The notes beneath the pieces are model-generated. The model was not told the origin of the DNA and made no database searches. It saw only the letters and a list, made by a program, of their open reading frames with translations. Positions 37,744-49,630 of a stretch of 64,000 nucleotides of DNA are shown piece by piece. The stretch is from Mortierella sp. BCC40632 (lineage: Eukaryota; Mortierellomycota; Mortierellomycetes; Mortierellales; Mortierellaceae): positions 1,578,501 to 1,642,500 of the forward strand of contig WAEK01000005.1 of NCBI GenBank assembly GCA_011634665.1, read 5' to 3'. The position numbers were made by a program, and so were the translations under genes. Position 1 is the first letter of the stretch; each line of letters starts with the position of its first letter.

Positions 37744-37997
37744 AATTGCATTATCTCGGTAACTTGGTCTCATTTTGGCGCACTACCGAGCGGATTTTGG
37801 GGTCGAATGTAAGAGAAAGGTCAGGACTGGAAGTTGGTGATTTAAGAACTTGAAGAAGTGGAAGACAAAAAAAAAAAAAAAAAAAAAAAAAATCAAGAGT
37901 TGGGGGGAAAGCCGATCATAAATAAAAGAGCATCTGTGGATTCTGTGTGGTCTGTTGTGAAATCCAACCCAATACGGGAAAAGAGAATTTTTGTCTT

Positions 37998-38076
37998 TTC
38001 ATGCATAAGTTGACATTTACCATGAGCATAACACACGGTATGATCTGCGGCAGGAACAACCCCTATTTAGAGTTGA
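37998..38076 (-). promoter_or_regulatory. Conserved LIP promoter module (LIP4)
   Basis: Read on minus: TATA-like CTCTAAATAGGGGT (38060-38073), a TGGTAAATGTCAA variant of the GGTAAA element near 38011-38024 and TTATGCATGAAAAGAC (37994-38009). Distance to the LIP4 ATG about 320 bp. Confidence 0.5.
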
Positions 38077-39027
38077 GGTGAACACAAGAGGCACATGTAC
38101 CCCTTACAATGCTCTCTCGACTTTTACAGATTTGCTAATCTTTTTGAAGGAAACTCCCCCCCAAATTCACTCAGTTCAAACATTAGCAACTTAGGTTGCT
38201 GATAGATCAAGAGAGATTCTTCTTTTCTTTCACTCCAGGTGCAGTGAACCCTAGAACCTTTACGCTCCCGCTGCAGATGGGTCCCAGAAACCACATGAGA
38301 TCAATATTTTCTTGACGCATGCTTTTCCGGCTATGAGAGGATGTGCGTATGGATGAAGGGTTATCTCAGGGCGTGGCGGTGGAATTAGAGAAAAAGAAAA
38401 AAATAAAAGAGGTCCAAAGTGCTGTGGATGTGGTTGGCAAAACTAAGGGAAAGCAAAGAAGGCGTGCATATTGCATGGTTAGGGATTAAGGGAAATGAGG
38501 ACACGAAAGGTAGGGTGCAGCGAAGAGGCGGAGAGAAAAAAGAGAGAACAAGCAGGGTCAAGGAGAGCGGTCAAACGCGGGAAAGGAAGGAGGAAAAAAA
38601 GTGAAGGATGCACGGCAACCAATAAGGGACAGGGGTCAGAACCGTGCGTGAAGGTGTTAAAAAAAAAGAGAAAGTGAACAGGTAGTTGGCTAGATCTATT
38701 GGCATATCCAAAAGACTGGAGGGGACTAAAACCCGACTTTGACTCGCCCACCTGATTCAAGCTAAATGATCAAAAAATACAAAGAAATTCAGATCTGCAG
38801 ACTCTGCAATCCAAGGCACAAGACAACAACAAAGTCAAGTGTAAGGACGATGATGCTCGACACTTATTTGGTTTCTTGTTGCAATTAGTCTTCCGGGATT
38901 TGACTGTCTCCCTGTCTCCCTAAAAAAAAAAAAAAAAAGGACTGTATTTGTTCCCGCGCCTTGAGTGTTGATTTGTGCATGCATGCAGGAAAAAGACAAG
39001 GGAACAACAATCAAGCAAACAAAAAAG

Positions 39028-39088
<61 letters not shown>

Positions 39089-39256
39089 CAGGAAAACAAA
39101 GGTTGACATTCAAGTCTTTTTCTATCAAGAGACAATTATGATTTTAAAGGAAAAAAAAAAAAATGCTCTATTACAGACAAAAAAAAAAAAAAAAAAATTC
39201 TCCTCCCCCCCCTCCCCCCCCTCCTCCCATTCTCCTTCCATCTCACATCTCAACAC
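38077..39256. other. Spacer between LIP4 promoter and CNOT11
   Basis: Holds the outermost LIP upstream block (GTGGCGGTGGAATT near 38371), a (GA)n microsatellite at 39033-39082, and A-runs near 38922 and 39180. No gene. The right end is the CNOT11 3' flank. Confidence 0.5.
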
Positions 39257-42100
39257 TTAACCACCACGACGAGCCCCTCGACCTCGGACATGAACTCCAA
39301 GATGACTCGAACTATTCAATCCCTTGGGCCCCAACTGCAACACAGGTTGCTTCTGAGGACCTGAAGCACTCGATTGGTTGTTACTCGAATAGGTCATGGA
39401 GGCTCCATTGTTCGGCGTTCGACTCGTGGAACTCGTCACTCCAGAACCTGGTCCCGAAGAACCTGAAGATCCACCTCCTGCTCCTCCATGTGCTTCCATA
39501 TCCTTCAAAGATGCCCTCAATGCTGCCTCAAGATCATAGTCCTTTTCCGAAGATCCAATACCATTGTTGTTGTTGCTGTTGTTGGCAGAAACCGATCCCG
39601 TAGAAGATGTCAATGCCGAATGGCTCGCTCCTCCTCCTCCGAATCGATTCTGGGAACTAGCTCCATTCAGCGTCAGACTTGTAGGATTCCCAAGTCCAGA
39701 ATTAAACGCATTGACCGAGGCCGACATCACAGTAGGCGAAGAATACAACGATCCAGAATTAGAAGCAGTCGAATGATGATGATGATGGTGGTGGCTCGCA
39801 TGTTTCTGATGGGTCTTGAAGAACGAAGACGAAGGTGTGCTGCTTCCACCACTAGTACTACTACTGCTACCACCTCCATTGGAGGTCGCGGGATTCCCGC
39901 CCGGAAAGTGGCTACTGTTGGATAGTCCATTCTGGAGTGCGGGGGAGGCTGGTCCTGGATGAATAAATTGAGAAAGCGCGCCTGGATTCGAGAATCCGTT
40001 CAAGGAAGTGTGCTTACTCATTGTACTTGATCCACCTCCACCTCCACCACTGGTCATCGATGAAGTCGATCCTGTAGTCTTGATATGACTGATCGATCCC
40101 GTGCTGGCCAACCATGAAGATCGTTGAGGAGTTTCTGTCAAGGGCGTCGATGGCATTGAAGCTGCCTGCTTCGAAAAGGACTGAGGCTGGGTCTGCTGAG
40201 ATGACTGCTGTTGAGGCTGTTGCTGTTGCTGCTGTTGAGGCTGCTGTTGTGGCTGCGGCTGTGGTTGAGCTGACAAAGATACCAAGGGTGCAACAGGCGG
40301 AGATTGAGCATCATTTGATCGTTGATACTCTACCAAAGTCTGAAACAACGTTGCTACTTCCTTGACTCTTGAGAACTGGATGCAAAAGCTTTGGAGTGGA
40401 TGAAAGTAACCGGGGATGGTGATTGCCTCATTCCTGAGAAGGGACTGCAAAAAGACACAGAACTAAAATAAAATAAAAAAGTAAATGTAAGTGGTATGCC
40501 GATTTTATGGGAGGCCACAAATCAATTAAAGGATTCATCGTCCACAAAAGAAAAAAAGAAAAAAAAGATTCTCATCTCAACTTACCATGCGGACAACGCG
40601 GGCTTGAACAACCTTGTCATCAACATGTTCACAGCATCGAATCGCATTCTCAATATACAAATGCAAAAACCTTGGAGGAAGCGACGTCGCACCCGTCAAT
40701 CGGTTCACCACTTCAAGTGAGTGCAAAGTCAAATGTTTCGCATGGGTCAACGTATCCAGATAACTGTCAACAATAGTCGTGTCCGTTCCAAGACTGGTCG
40801 TCTTGGAGTTTCCATTGACCTCACTCTTGGCTCCCTTGCTGTTGGATCCTGGAGGGCTTGCGCTGGTGGTGGAAGCATGATTCTCCTTGTTTCCAGATTC
40901 ACTGTCCGAGAGATGGATCAAGTACATGAGCAGATTAAAGGCAATGGTTGGGTTGTTGTTCACAGTTCCTGGAAGTGACTCGGGAGGTGGTAGAGGGATA
41001 TGCACCATGGTTGAATCGGCCGAGAATTGAGAAAGCATGAGCTAAAAATCGATTTCAGATCAAAAAGTTAATTCATTGCCTCTCGTCGAGTCAGCAACAT
41101 CACAGAGGTAGGCAAAAAAAAAGGGGGAGAAATTCAATCGACTAACCTGCTCCTGTTCAAAGGTCAGTGCTTGGACAGCAGCCAGCTCCATGATCGAGTT
41201 CAGCTGTTGACGGCTGACATTGGTTGAATCGGCGGCCTTCTTTGCCTTGCTGACAGGTTTTGTAGGGGGAGTTGGGGCAGCCTCATCCGGATTCTGGAAG
41301 TGCTTCTCAGCTTCAATCTCCCATTCTTCCAGCTCCTCCTCTTCCTCCTCTCCATGGTGGTTCTCCTTATCATTGGTCTCGCTTTGGTTCCTCGACTCCC
41401 CAGTATGGTCAGTCCCTGCCCCTGTAGATCCGCCGAGGAGGTCTAATCCTGTGTCTGAGCCAGCAGATTCCAGAGTCCTGGACCAATGTTCACGAGAGTT
41501 GACCATGAATGATTCCCAGGCTTCCTTTTGCTCGCCCTTTAGAGAATATCGCTGATGTTGACCAACAGTTTCCCATCCGACCCCGGGAACAACTTGATCT
41601 TCAATCGAGACCTCTGGCAGGTATTGATCCAAAAAGAGTAAATCAATCTTTTTCGGCTCGACTTCCTGTGCAATCAAAATTAATTCTGCTGGAGTGCTCG
41701 GTGCCAACTAATATTTTAAAATATTAAAGAAAAAAAAAAAAAAAAAAAAAGAAATCATTGTTGAGCAACCGAGCAACTATTTCTGAATGGGACAAGGTCT
41801 GCTCCAGATGGAAAAGAGTGCCTACCTCAGCACCATCACCATTCAGGATCACGCTGACCACAAATCGTTCCGGTCGTTGGGTCTCATCCTGTAACGAAGT
41901 GGTGTAGATGTCGACCAGAAAGCAGAGGAATGGATTCTGTTGGATTGGCAGATAGTTGTAAAGACTGTAAAGTAGATAGAGTGATGTGATCCGGACCTTG
42001 GTCGGCTAATCAAGTGATAAGAAAATCCAGATGGAGTTGAAAAGGTGAGAAAAAGCGATCCTTTTTTTTTTTTTTTTTTGTACCATGGGGCAACAAGTTA

Positions 42101-42133
<33 letters not shown>

Positions 42134-42482
42134 TTACCTCCGTATCATAGTCCTCTCGTCCAGGACTGGCCCCGCCCCCACCTCCTTTGATACCACCTTT
42201 CCCTCCTCCACCTCCTCCGCCTCCTTTTCCGCCACCACCACCACGACTACCACCATGTCCGCCGTTACTGCCTTGACGATTCTTTTGCCGTTCCCAAAGC
42301 AGAGCCTGTATCCGGTCTTGAACCGTGTCCACAGCATTCAAGAGATCCATTAGGACACATCCTGCCTTGAATTCTCGTTGGGTCGCCACTGTCCTCGCAA
42401 ACTCAATACCGGTTTGTTGAAGGACTTGATCGAGATGATTCCCGAGAAAGGATATCAGCTCCTGTGGTGGGACTGTAATCAT
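39257..42482 (-). CDS. CNOT11: CNOT11-like subunit of the CCR4-NOT deadenylase complex
   Basis: CNOT11 binds the N-terminal arm of the NOT1 scaffold together with CNOT10 in animals. Exons 42482-42138, 42005-41826, 41707-41147, 41041-40586, 40444-39257 join in frame, all phase 0 (909 aa). The N-terminal domain starts MITVPPQELISFLGNHL and runs into a Gly/Lys-rich linker. Exon 2, which has no ATG, encodes RITSLYLLYSLYNYLPIQQN. The C-terminal CNOT11 domain is clear: NNNPTIAFNLLMYLIHL, then LHSLEVVNRLTGATSLPPRF, LHLYIENAIRCCE and FCIQFSRVKEVATLFQTL. A tail of about 340 residues rich in Gln, Ser, Asn and Gly ends RGRGARRGG and is not part of the animal protein. The start was chosen at the first ATG of the conserved domain. 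An upstream coding exon is possible. Confidence 0.88.
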
Positions 42483-42558
42483 CTGGTGTAGATTCGGTTG
42501 AGGGGTGGAACGACCCGGACTCCTGGGATATGACTTCCTTATTGAGGCTGGAGGTAGG

Positions 42559-42593
<35 letters not shown>

Positions 42594-42619
42594 CCTTTCT
42601 TTCCTTTTTGATTGGTAAT

Positions 42620-42705
42620 GCAGAAAACAGTAGGCGGACAGGCAGACAGGCAGACAGGCAGACGGTAGGGCGGTAGGGCGGTAGGGCGGTAGGCAGATAG
42701 CCAGC
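42620..42705. repeat. Octamer minisatellite (GGCAGACA then GGTAGGGC units)
   Basis: Tandem GGCAGACA units pass into GGTAGGGC units just upstream of CNOT11. Its layout recalls the ACAG/ACAGGTAG tract at 27.9 kb. A T-run of about 32 (42561-42592) lies next to it. Confidence 0.75.
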
Positions 42706-44805
42706 AAGTGGCAGGTGACAAGAGACGAGAGGAGTTAGGGGGTTAAGGAGGGGTTGGTGGTTGAGACGGTGGGGCGGCGGCAAACTGATATAAAAAAAAA
42801 AAACGAGCCGTGGGAGAGTGAAAAAAAGATCCGTAGTGGACTGTTTTTTTTTTGGCGGGTTTGGAGCTCTTTCTCCCTTGAAAAAAAGAGAAACGCAGGG
42901 AGCGAACAATAAAAAAAAAAAAAAAAAGACCCTGCTTCGCGTTCCGGGGAGAGGGTCTCTGGCACGGTCCTTTTTTGGGCTTAAAAACGATGGTCCTTGC
43001 GTCGTTTTTGTCTCCAGTGTTAGTTGCTGGGTCACAAGCGTTCCTCTGGAGAAGAGAGAGCTCTGAAAGGGTCGTTCAATTCCTGATGGATCTTTGAGTC
43101 AAAAAAAAAAAATGGTCCCGCGGTTGACAGGCGGAGGAGACGGAGGAGTGCAACTCCAAGGATGACTGAGCAAAGTGCTGGAACCTTGTATGTCGGCCGT
43201 CCTGAAAAGAAGACTTTACAAGAGAAAGGGATACCCTTGTTTGTTGGATTCCCACAAAAAATAAAGGGGGAGGGGGAGGGGAAGGAGTGCGAGACTCGTG
43301 TTATAGAAAAAAAAAAAAAAAAAAGCTGGTAGAAGTGCTCGCCTAGTGACTTGTCAATGGCAAGAGATGAGTTCTTTCTTGCAAAGTCAAGAATGGGGGC
43401 AACCAATCGAATAGAATGTTGGGTTGCTGACGCACGACAAAAACTCTTCTTGTCAGATTCAAATGTGGAAAGGGAGGATGGAGGATGAAGAAGAGAAAAG
43501 AGCAGAAAAGAGATAGAGACAGTGATAAAGAGAGAGTGAGAGAGTGAGAGAGCGCGTGTCTAAGCTTGAGTGTATCGAGGGTTTGAGCTGATTTCTAGAA
43601 AACCGGGTCGGGGACTGATTGATGTGTCGTCCAAAGATGATGAAGACAAAGAGAGCCTGCTCAAAGAAAAAGAAAAAAATACTTGTGCCAGGTTGTTGGA
43701 TACTGTGGTACGCGTCAATGAGTTTTAACAACCGAATGACGTTGGATGCTCGGGTAGATGCCCTTGATGCTTTTTTTTCGGGTGTTTTTCTTTTCTTTTT
43801 CTTCTTTTTTTTTTGTTTTCGACAGAGATCGGTGGTGCTGATGGACTTTACTGTGTCCTTGGTCGAATAGCCTGGATAGATGCTCCAACAATAGATGCTC
43901 TCTGTAAGATGAACGGCTGAAGGCTTCAGGTCAGATGAGGATGAAGAAAGGCGATCGAAAGAGAGAGAGAGTGAGAGAGTGAGAGAGAGAGAGAGTGAGA
44001 TAGAAAGGAAGAGAGAGACTAATGCTAAACCAGTAGACGCGCAGAGGGGGATATGAGTTAATGACTGGATTCCCAGGCCAGTGACCATAAATAGAGAAAA
44101 AAAAAAAAAAAAAAAAAAAAGGCGAGAGAGCGAGAGTGAGGGGGGCTAGTACCTCAAAGTCAAATCGCTTGGACTGTGATGACCGGAGAGGATGTTAGGA
44201 TCGAGATAGGATGAAGAGTTGGTAGAGCCAGTTTATCTTGCAGGGATGGTATGATTTGTATTTGTGCTGACCGGGTGATGAACGGAGCGGAGTGGAGATT
44301 GATAGTGAGAGTGAGAGTGAGAGAGAGAGTAGTGAGAAGGCAAGAGAGAGAGAGAGAGAGAGAAAGAGAGAGCAGAAGCAAAAGAGAATCGACTAGAGCG
44401 ATTGCGTGAATGTCGTGGGGCAGAGTGTGTCAGAGAGGTGGAGTGATTGTTTAGTGGAGCAGGGCCGAGAATGAAAAGAAATCTTTTTTTTTTTTTTTAG
44501 AGTTGGTAGAGTGTGTGTGTGTATGTGTAAGAGTTTGAGAGAGAGAGAGAGAGAAACAGATAAAGGGCAGGAAAGATGCACTCGCGCAAGAAAAAGAAAA
44601 GTTGAGGAGAGTCCTTATACTCGGAGGTGAACATGGAGATGATGATACAAGGGAAATCAAGAAAAAAAAAAAAAAGGCTCTCTCCACAAAAAGGAATGCG
44701 CAGATGGAACCCAAATGTCTGAAGAAAATGCGATCGCGAATACTGTGGCTCAGCTTTTCTCTCTCCCCGCCCCCTCCTGCCCCACCATGCCCATTCCCCT
44801 CCTCC
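42706..44805. other. CNOT11 upstream region and repeat-rich spacer
   Basis: Homopolymers and GA/GT microsatellites (43950-44000, 44310-44370, 44530-44556). No gene recognised on either strand. Confidence 0.45.
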
Positions 44806-44879
44806 CCTCATGAACCGTTAGAGCATTGGGCTGTTAACCATTTGCAGTATTTATCAGTTCGGGTAAGCTCGAGTCGCAC
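44806..44879 (+). pseudogene. tRNA-Asn-like relic
   Basis: The stretch CCGTTAGAGCATTGGGCTGTTAACC contains a D-arm 3' half (GTTAGAGC) and a tRNA-Asn anticodon loop (CTGTTAA, anticodon GTT). Further on GCTCGAGTCGC resembles a T-arm. Acceptor stem halves do not pair and the space between anticodon and T-arm is too long, so this is a decayed tRNA gene or the head of a tRNA-derived SINE rather than a functional gene. Confidence 0.35.
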
Positions 44880-45790
44880 TTTGTGCTTCCCTAGTGAAAG
44901 GGCTTTGATCATTCCACTTTTCTTCTTTTTTAATCCCAGTCTATTGGCCACTCAAATACCCTTGGTAGCTGCTAGAGAAGAGTCAGCGCCAATCTCATGT
45001 AAAATAAGCACTCTGACCTGTATTGATGGAGAGCTACTTCATTATGTGAGGCATCATTCCTCTAGCGTTGGTAGGATTTCTTTTGACTGGTTATGCATTT
45101 TGTGAGGAAGATGATTTACTCCGCATCGATTCGATCCCAAGGCCCAAGCTCAGAACATCGTTTGTCAATCTGACAGCGAGTATGTCTATGACTGAATTCC
45201 TTGGCATTGAAAGACGATCTTTTTCACCCATGGGCCTATCAGTGTGTAGTTGTTGGAACTAGAGAGTTTAGACTCTAAGAGAATCGAGAAGTTCGTGTCT
45301 TTTTTGTGTTGCCAAGCTGTCTAGGTCAGTCCCTTTCTTCTTTTTTCCTTTATATGGTACTAACGCAAGTGCCGTCAGGGCAGGGTTGTTGGACATGACT
45401 GGAAGCTAATCAACCGGGTCCTATCCAAAGGGTGATGCATTGCGCAACTGGTTTTCTTAAAACCGAGTCTGATTTTGCAACGAATAACAAGTGTAGCAAG
45501 GTTACCTTTGAGGAACTAAGAACCCAGGCTATCCCATCCGTCGATCAAGCCCTATGCTACAATAGATGGAGAAAAAGGGGCTAAGAGAGAAAGGATATTT
45601 CAGAGGCCAAGCAGAAAGAAAGACGTTTCGCCATACGAACCTTTTTTGGTAAGAAGAGGACATGTTGAGCAGAGGCGACAGTCTACATTCACAAAAAAAA
45701 AGTGGAGTTTGCGAGAAACAAGGGGGGGAGGGGGAAGGCCCTCCAAGCCACGCCAAGATAGCAACGCGTTCCTTTCTCTTTCGCTCTCTC
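44880..45790. other. Spacer with a possible ankyrin-repeat relic
   Basis: Ordinary-complexity DNA with no intact gene. On the minus strand about 44951-45035 reads QVRVLILHEIGADSSLAATK, which recalls an ankyrin-repeat half and stops soon after. A polypurine tract lies at 45721-45736. Confidence 0.3.
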
Positions 45791-46579
45791 CTACCGTCCT
45801 CCTAGGATTGAAATGCTCTCAAGAGCATCGTGAGCCGCTTTGTTCATATTACTTGCCTCTATCATCACCTGTGGATCGTCCTGCAAGGAAGGAGCCTAAT
45901 GGTACCAAGTTTTTTTTTTTTTTTTTTTTTTAAATGGACCAAGGAGACGAAAAGAACTTTCTTATAATCCCCTCCTTGCATCTCCATTTCTTTTTTCCGT
46001 GAGAGTATCCTAGGGCAAGAGTGTCTTTGCTCTCTCCCTCTCTCTCTCCTTCTCTCTATAAAAAACACCCACCACAGAGGTTGCTTCATCTGCAGCTATA
46101 AATGGATTGCTTAAAGGTGAGAGAGAGAGAGAGAGAAAGCGTCTTTCGCTCTCTTCCTTGACAATGGGCCATGCAGATGCAAGTGGCATGAAAAAAAAAA
46201 TAGTAACCGATTGAATTCCAGGGGGGGCTGCACTTGGTCAACAGCATGCAACCCTCTGCTATCAGGGCCGCTATTTTAGCAGCAGCGAACATGGGAGAGG
46301 AGAGCGATAATGATGACAGGTCTGAATCTCTCTCTCTCTAAAAAAAAAAAAAAAAAAAAAAAAAATAAGAGTCAGAGAGTAATAGAGTGGCTAGAGGACT
46401 AACCTTTGCAGTTCAGCCTGAGAAAGATCATTAGTGATAGAGAGGCTGCCCATGCAACCAGATGGATGGGCCCTGTCCAGAAATGCTAAAGCATACAGGT
46501 TCCCTGTCTCGTGTACGTACAGCGTGTGCACGGCGGAAGGAGGAGAAGAGTGGAGGACCCAGGACAGGGTCTGAGACAT
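45791..46579 (-). CDS. Possible small four-exon gene of unknown function
   Basis: Four short stretches of ordinary complexity join in frame: 46579-46404, 46270-46208, 46109-46073, 45880-45791 (121 aa). Donors are GTTAGT, GTTACT and GTGGGT. Acceptors are ATAG, a CT-tract then TTTAAG, and TTGCAG. Phases agree at every join (2, 2, 0). The product begins MSQTLSWVLHSSPPSAVHTL, continues ETGNLYALAFLDRAHPSG, and ends MIEASNMNKAAHDALESISI then LGGR and a stop. No family was recognised and no domain is claimed. The first and last exons look most like real protein. The two middle exons rest mainly on phase agreement. Confidence 0.38.
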
Positions 46580-47398
46580 CGGTCTGCCTGTCCCGCCCCT
46601 CCCCTCTTCAAGAAGATCAAGTTCTTGTTTTTTTTTTAAGTTGGTCCCTTGGAAAGGGAGACGGGGGACGAGAGAGAGAGAGAGAGAGAGAGAAAAGACC
46701 CTGAAATTTTTAATGAGGCTATTGGAAATTGCTGAAGCGAACGATATTCCGCGCGTGCGTTTTCTTTTTTTTTTTTCTTCTCAATCTCTCTCTCCCGCGC
46801 CCCCCACCTTCCACGGATTGCAACAGCCAGGGTATTCTTTTTTTTTTTTTTTTTTCTTCCCTAGTTGTCATTCCTGTCTTTCTCTCCGCTAAATCTATCC
46901 TTAGCATTTTTATTTTATTTTTTTTTCATTCTTTTTTTTTTTTCAAACGGCTGAATCTATCCCTCACACATAACAAAAAAAAAAAAAAAAAAAAAAAAGC
47001 CCAACCATCCAACTGTCTTGGATGTTGAGCAGGGACAAGGCAAAAGGAAAACTGAGCAAAACGTTATGTGAGCGACTCTAGGCATGTGGTCAAAGAGAGA
47101 GAGAGAGTGTGTGTGTGTGTGTGTGTGTGATGGAAAGAGAGCCTAAAAAGGACGATGGAAAAAAAAATGGGAAACGGAAATGATAGAGGAATAGGGCATT
47201 GCCATCCAGAGATTGAAAAAGTAGAAAAAAAAGGTTACCTTACGCCCACTTTTTTTTAAGGCGGCCTTGTCAAACCGATCATAAGGAAAGAAAAGAAAAA
47301 ACTCTCATATGTGCTACCAAACGTATCTTTAGCTAGAAATAGGCGAGGTAGAGAAACTGAGATAGCGCCGATCTCTTTTACGAGAGAAAGAGAGAAAG

Positions 47399-47432
<34 letters not shown>

Positions 47433-47634
47433 TTCGGTTTTTTTCTCGATAGGGGATAGGGGATGGTTAAATGGTCCCCCTCCCTCTCCTCCTCCTGCTT
47501 CCTTCTCCCAAGTAAGATGCGTGGAAAGGAAAGGTATTTTGCAACGCAATGTTCACTCGCTGCTCATTTGGAACATCTCAGTCATTCTCTCTCTCAAAGG
47601 GGGCGCCAGACACAACAATTAATGAAATGAGGAG

Positions 47635-47672
<38 letters not shown>

Positions 47673-47844
47673 TTTTTTTTTCTTTTCCTTTAATTGAAAA
47701 CTATATTATACAAAAATATCAGCGTGAGAAAACATACTCACTCTCACACACACAGGGCTTTTTTCTTCTTGTTCGCCCCTCTTTCTAGCATCATCATGGA
47801 CAGGTGGTACTTGACCTCGATGCTGTAGAAAAAAAACAATAGCG

Positions 47845-47876
<32 letters not shown>

Positions 47877-48114
47877 CCCCCCCCCACTTCCTCCCCTTGG
47901 CTCCTCTCATTGACCGAGATCCGACATGAGGCGAAACAAGAAAAGTGAAATAGTAAAAAAGAAAAAAGCAAAATCTATCGAGGCCGTGAAATCCTTTTCT
48001 CTCCTTCTGGTTCTATCAATTTTTTTTGTTATGTTTTGTTTGTTCGTCTGTTTGTTTTGTTTGAACGGTTTGGTTAGGAGTGTTGAATAGATGAATGGAT
48101 TGTTTAGCTTGTCT
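46580..48114. other. Repeat-rich spacer
   Basis: GA repeats (46670-46694, 47403-47430, 47640-47665), GT repeat (47107-47129), AAT repeat (47847-47875) and several A/T homopolymers. The right end is the 3' flank of the next gene. No gene recognised. Confidence 0.5.
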
Positions 48115-49368
48115 CTATCGCCGACCATAATCTTCATAGCCATGCTGTTGGTATCCTCCACCGACATTCGATGCTGCATAACCTCCTCCAACTTGCGAAG
48201 GAGCATAGCCTCCAGCTCCTCCTCCTCCGACCTGCGACGGAGCATACCCTCCGACCTGCGACTGGTAGTCCGTGTAGCCATTGTCATATCCTCCATGGTC
48301 ATATCCTGCAGCAGGGCCATGTCCATAAGCATCCGTGTGACCATAGCCATCATTGTGACCGTATCCGGTATCGTGGGCATAGCCAGCATGATGACCATAG
48401 GCAGCGGGGTCGTTGGGGTGGGAGTGAGCATAGTTGGGGTCGTAGTACTGATCATCTTGAGGGCCATTGCTCGTATTGGCATTGAAAGCAGCAGCCTTGG
48501 CAGGTTCAGGAGTGGTTGGCTGATCGGCCATTGGGCGGAGATAAAGCTCGTCGGCCTCTGGACGTGGATAGTCGTGGTAGTCATCTCCTCTGATCTTGGA
48601 CTGGAAATCGCGAGAGGGCTATTGGAAGAAATCTCTGGGTCAGGTGCTGTGAAAAGGGGAATAAAGGGGCCACTCATTCATTCATTCATTCACTCTTTCA
48701 CTCGCTCAAGCATCCTCTTTTTCTCTCTCTCTCTCTTTCTCTCCCTCTCCCAACTCGGAACTTGAAACAAAAAATAGACTTACAGAAAGCTTCCATTTCC
48801 TAAAGACCCAGATACCAATGGCCGAGGCCACTACAACCGATCCGATGACAATGCCCGCCGTGGCCAATTTGGGGCCAGCGCCTTCATCTGAAGATTTATT
48901 TGTGGAGGTAGGAGAGGTGGACGGGCCAGTGCTGGTGCCTGAGCCAGAAGGCAGCAAGGTGGAGCTACCCCTCTGAGTTCCCGAGCTCTGTGGCTTTGTC
49001 TTGGGTCCATCCGACGTAACAGGTCGTCCACCGTTAGAGGAGGACGAGGAGGAAGGCTCGGGTTGTGGTGAGGGGTTGTTGGAGGGAGAGGGCTGGGAAG
49101 TGATTTGAGATGTGGCGGATGTTTGAGAGCTGGCAGGGGGGGTGACAGGAGCAGAGGTAGCTGGAGCAGTGGGGGTGTGTGGGGTGGAAGGCGATTGAGG
49201 CGGCTGTGGATCGGGTTTCTGAGGTTCCTGAGGTTCCTGAGGTTGCTGAGGTTGCTGAGGATCCTGGGGAGCAGGAGCAAGAGGGTCGTTTATGAGCTGG
49301 GCCATGGCGGGCATGGCCAAGGCGAGGAAGATGACGATCGCCAGTAGCGTCGATCTCTTGATCTGCAT
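48115..49368 (-). CDS. Type I surface membrane protein with Pro/Ser/Thr-rich ectodomain
   Basis: Two exons, 49368-48784 and 48618-48115, join in phase 0 (362 aa). A signal peptide (MQIKRSTLLAIVIFLALAMP then AMAQ) is followed by about 140 residues rich in Pro, Gln, Ser and Thr, including QQPQEPQEPQ, likely heavily O-glycosylated. Next comes one membrane helix ATAGIVIGSVVVASAIGIWV (about 167-188) and a basic stop-transfer FRKWK. The cytosolic half has DDYHDYPRPEADELYLRP and then Gly/Tyr/His-rich repeats (YGHNDGYGHTDAYGHG and GGYAPSQVGGG, the latter nearly duplicated). The layout recalls fungal wall-stress sensors (Wsc/Mid2 type), but there is no WSC domain, so this is only an analogy. The last part would be mistaken for a separate gene starting MADQPTTPEP if the intron is missed. 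Confidence 0.8.
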
Positions 49369-49454
49369 GGCTGTAAGCTGATTTGGGTCGAGGGCTATTC
49401 GGATAAGGATAGGATAGGATTGAGAATGTGATGAGAAGAGAGAATGTGTAAGAG

Positions 49455-49457
49455 AGA

Positions 49458-49533
<76 letters not shown>

Positions 49534-49579
49534 AAGAGATGTAAAGATAGAGAGAGAGGATGGAGGCAATGGTGAGAAG

Positions 49580-49629
<50 letters not shown>

Positions 49630-49630
49630 A
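49455..49630. repeat. (GA)n microsatellite in the promoter of the surface-protein gene
   Basis: Two long GA tracts (49458-49530 and 49590-49625), 90-260 bp upstream of the start codon. Such length-variable tracts may affect promoter activity (inference). Confidence 0.85.

Noticed and set aside
44951..45035. Ankyrin-repeat fragment on the minus strand
   Set aside because: Only one half-repeat is suggestive and frames break on both sides. Kept as a note in the spacer entry, not as a feature of its own.
48115..48531. Separate 138-residue gene starting MADQPTTPEP
   Set aside because: The open frame continues upstream to a good acceptor and joins in phase to the signal-peptide/TM exon, so it is the cytosolic tail of one protein.
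47907..48677. 256-codon minus-strand Met/Thr-rich frame
   Set aside because: Overlaps in another frame the second exon of the surface-protein gene, which is fixed by the splice join and the repeat-rich tail.
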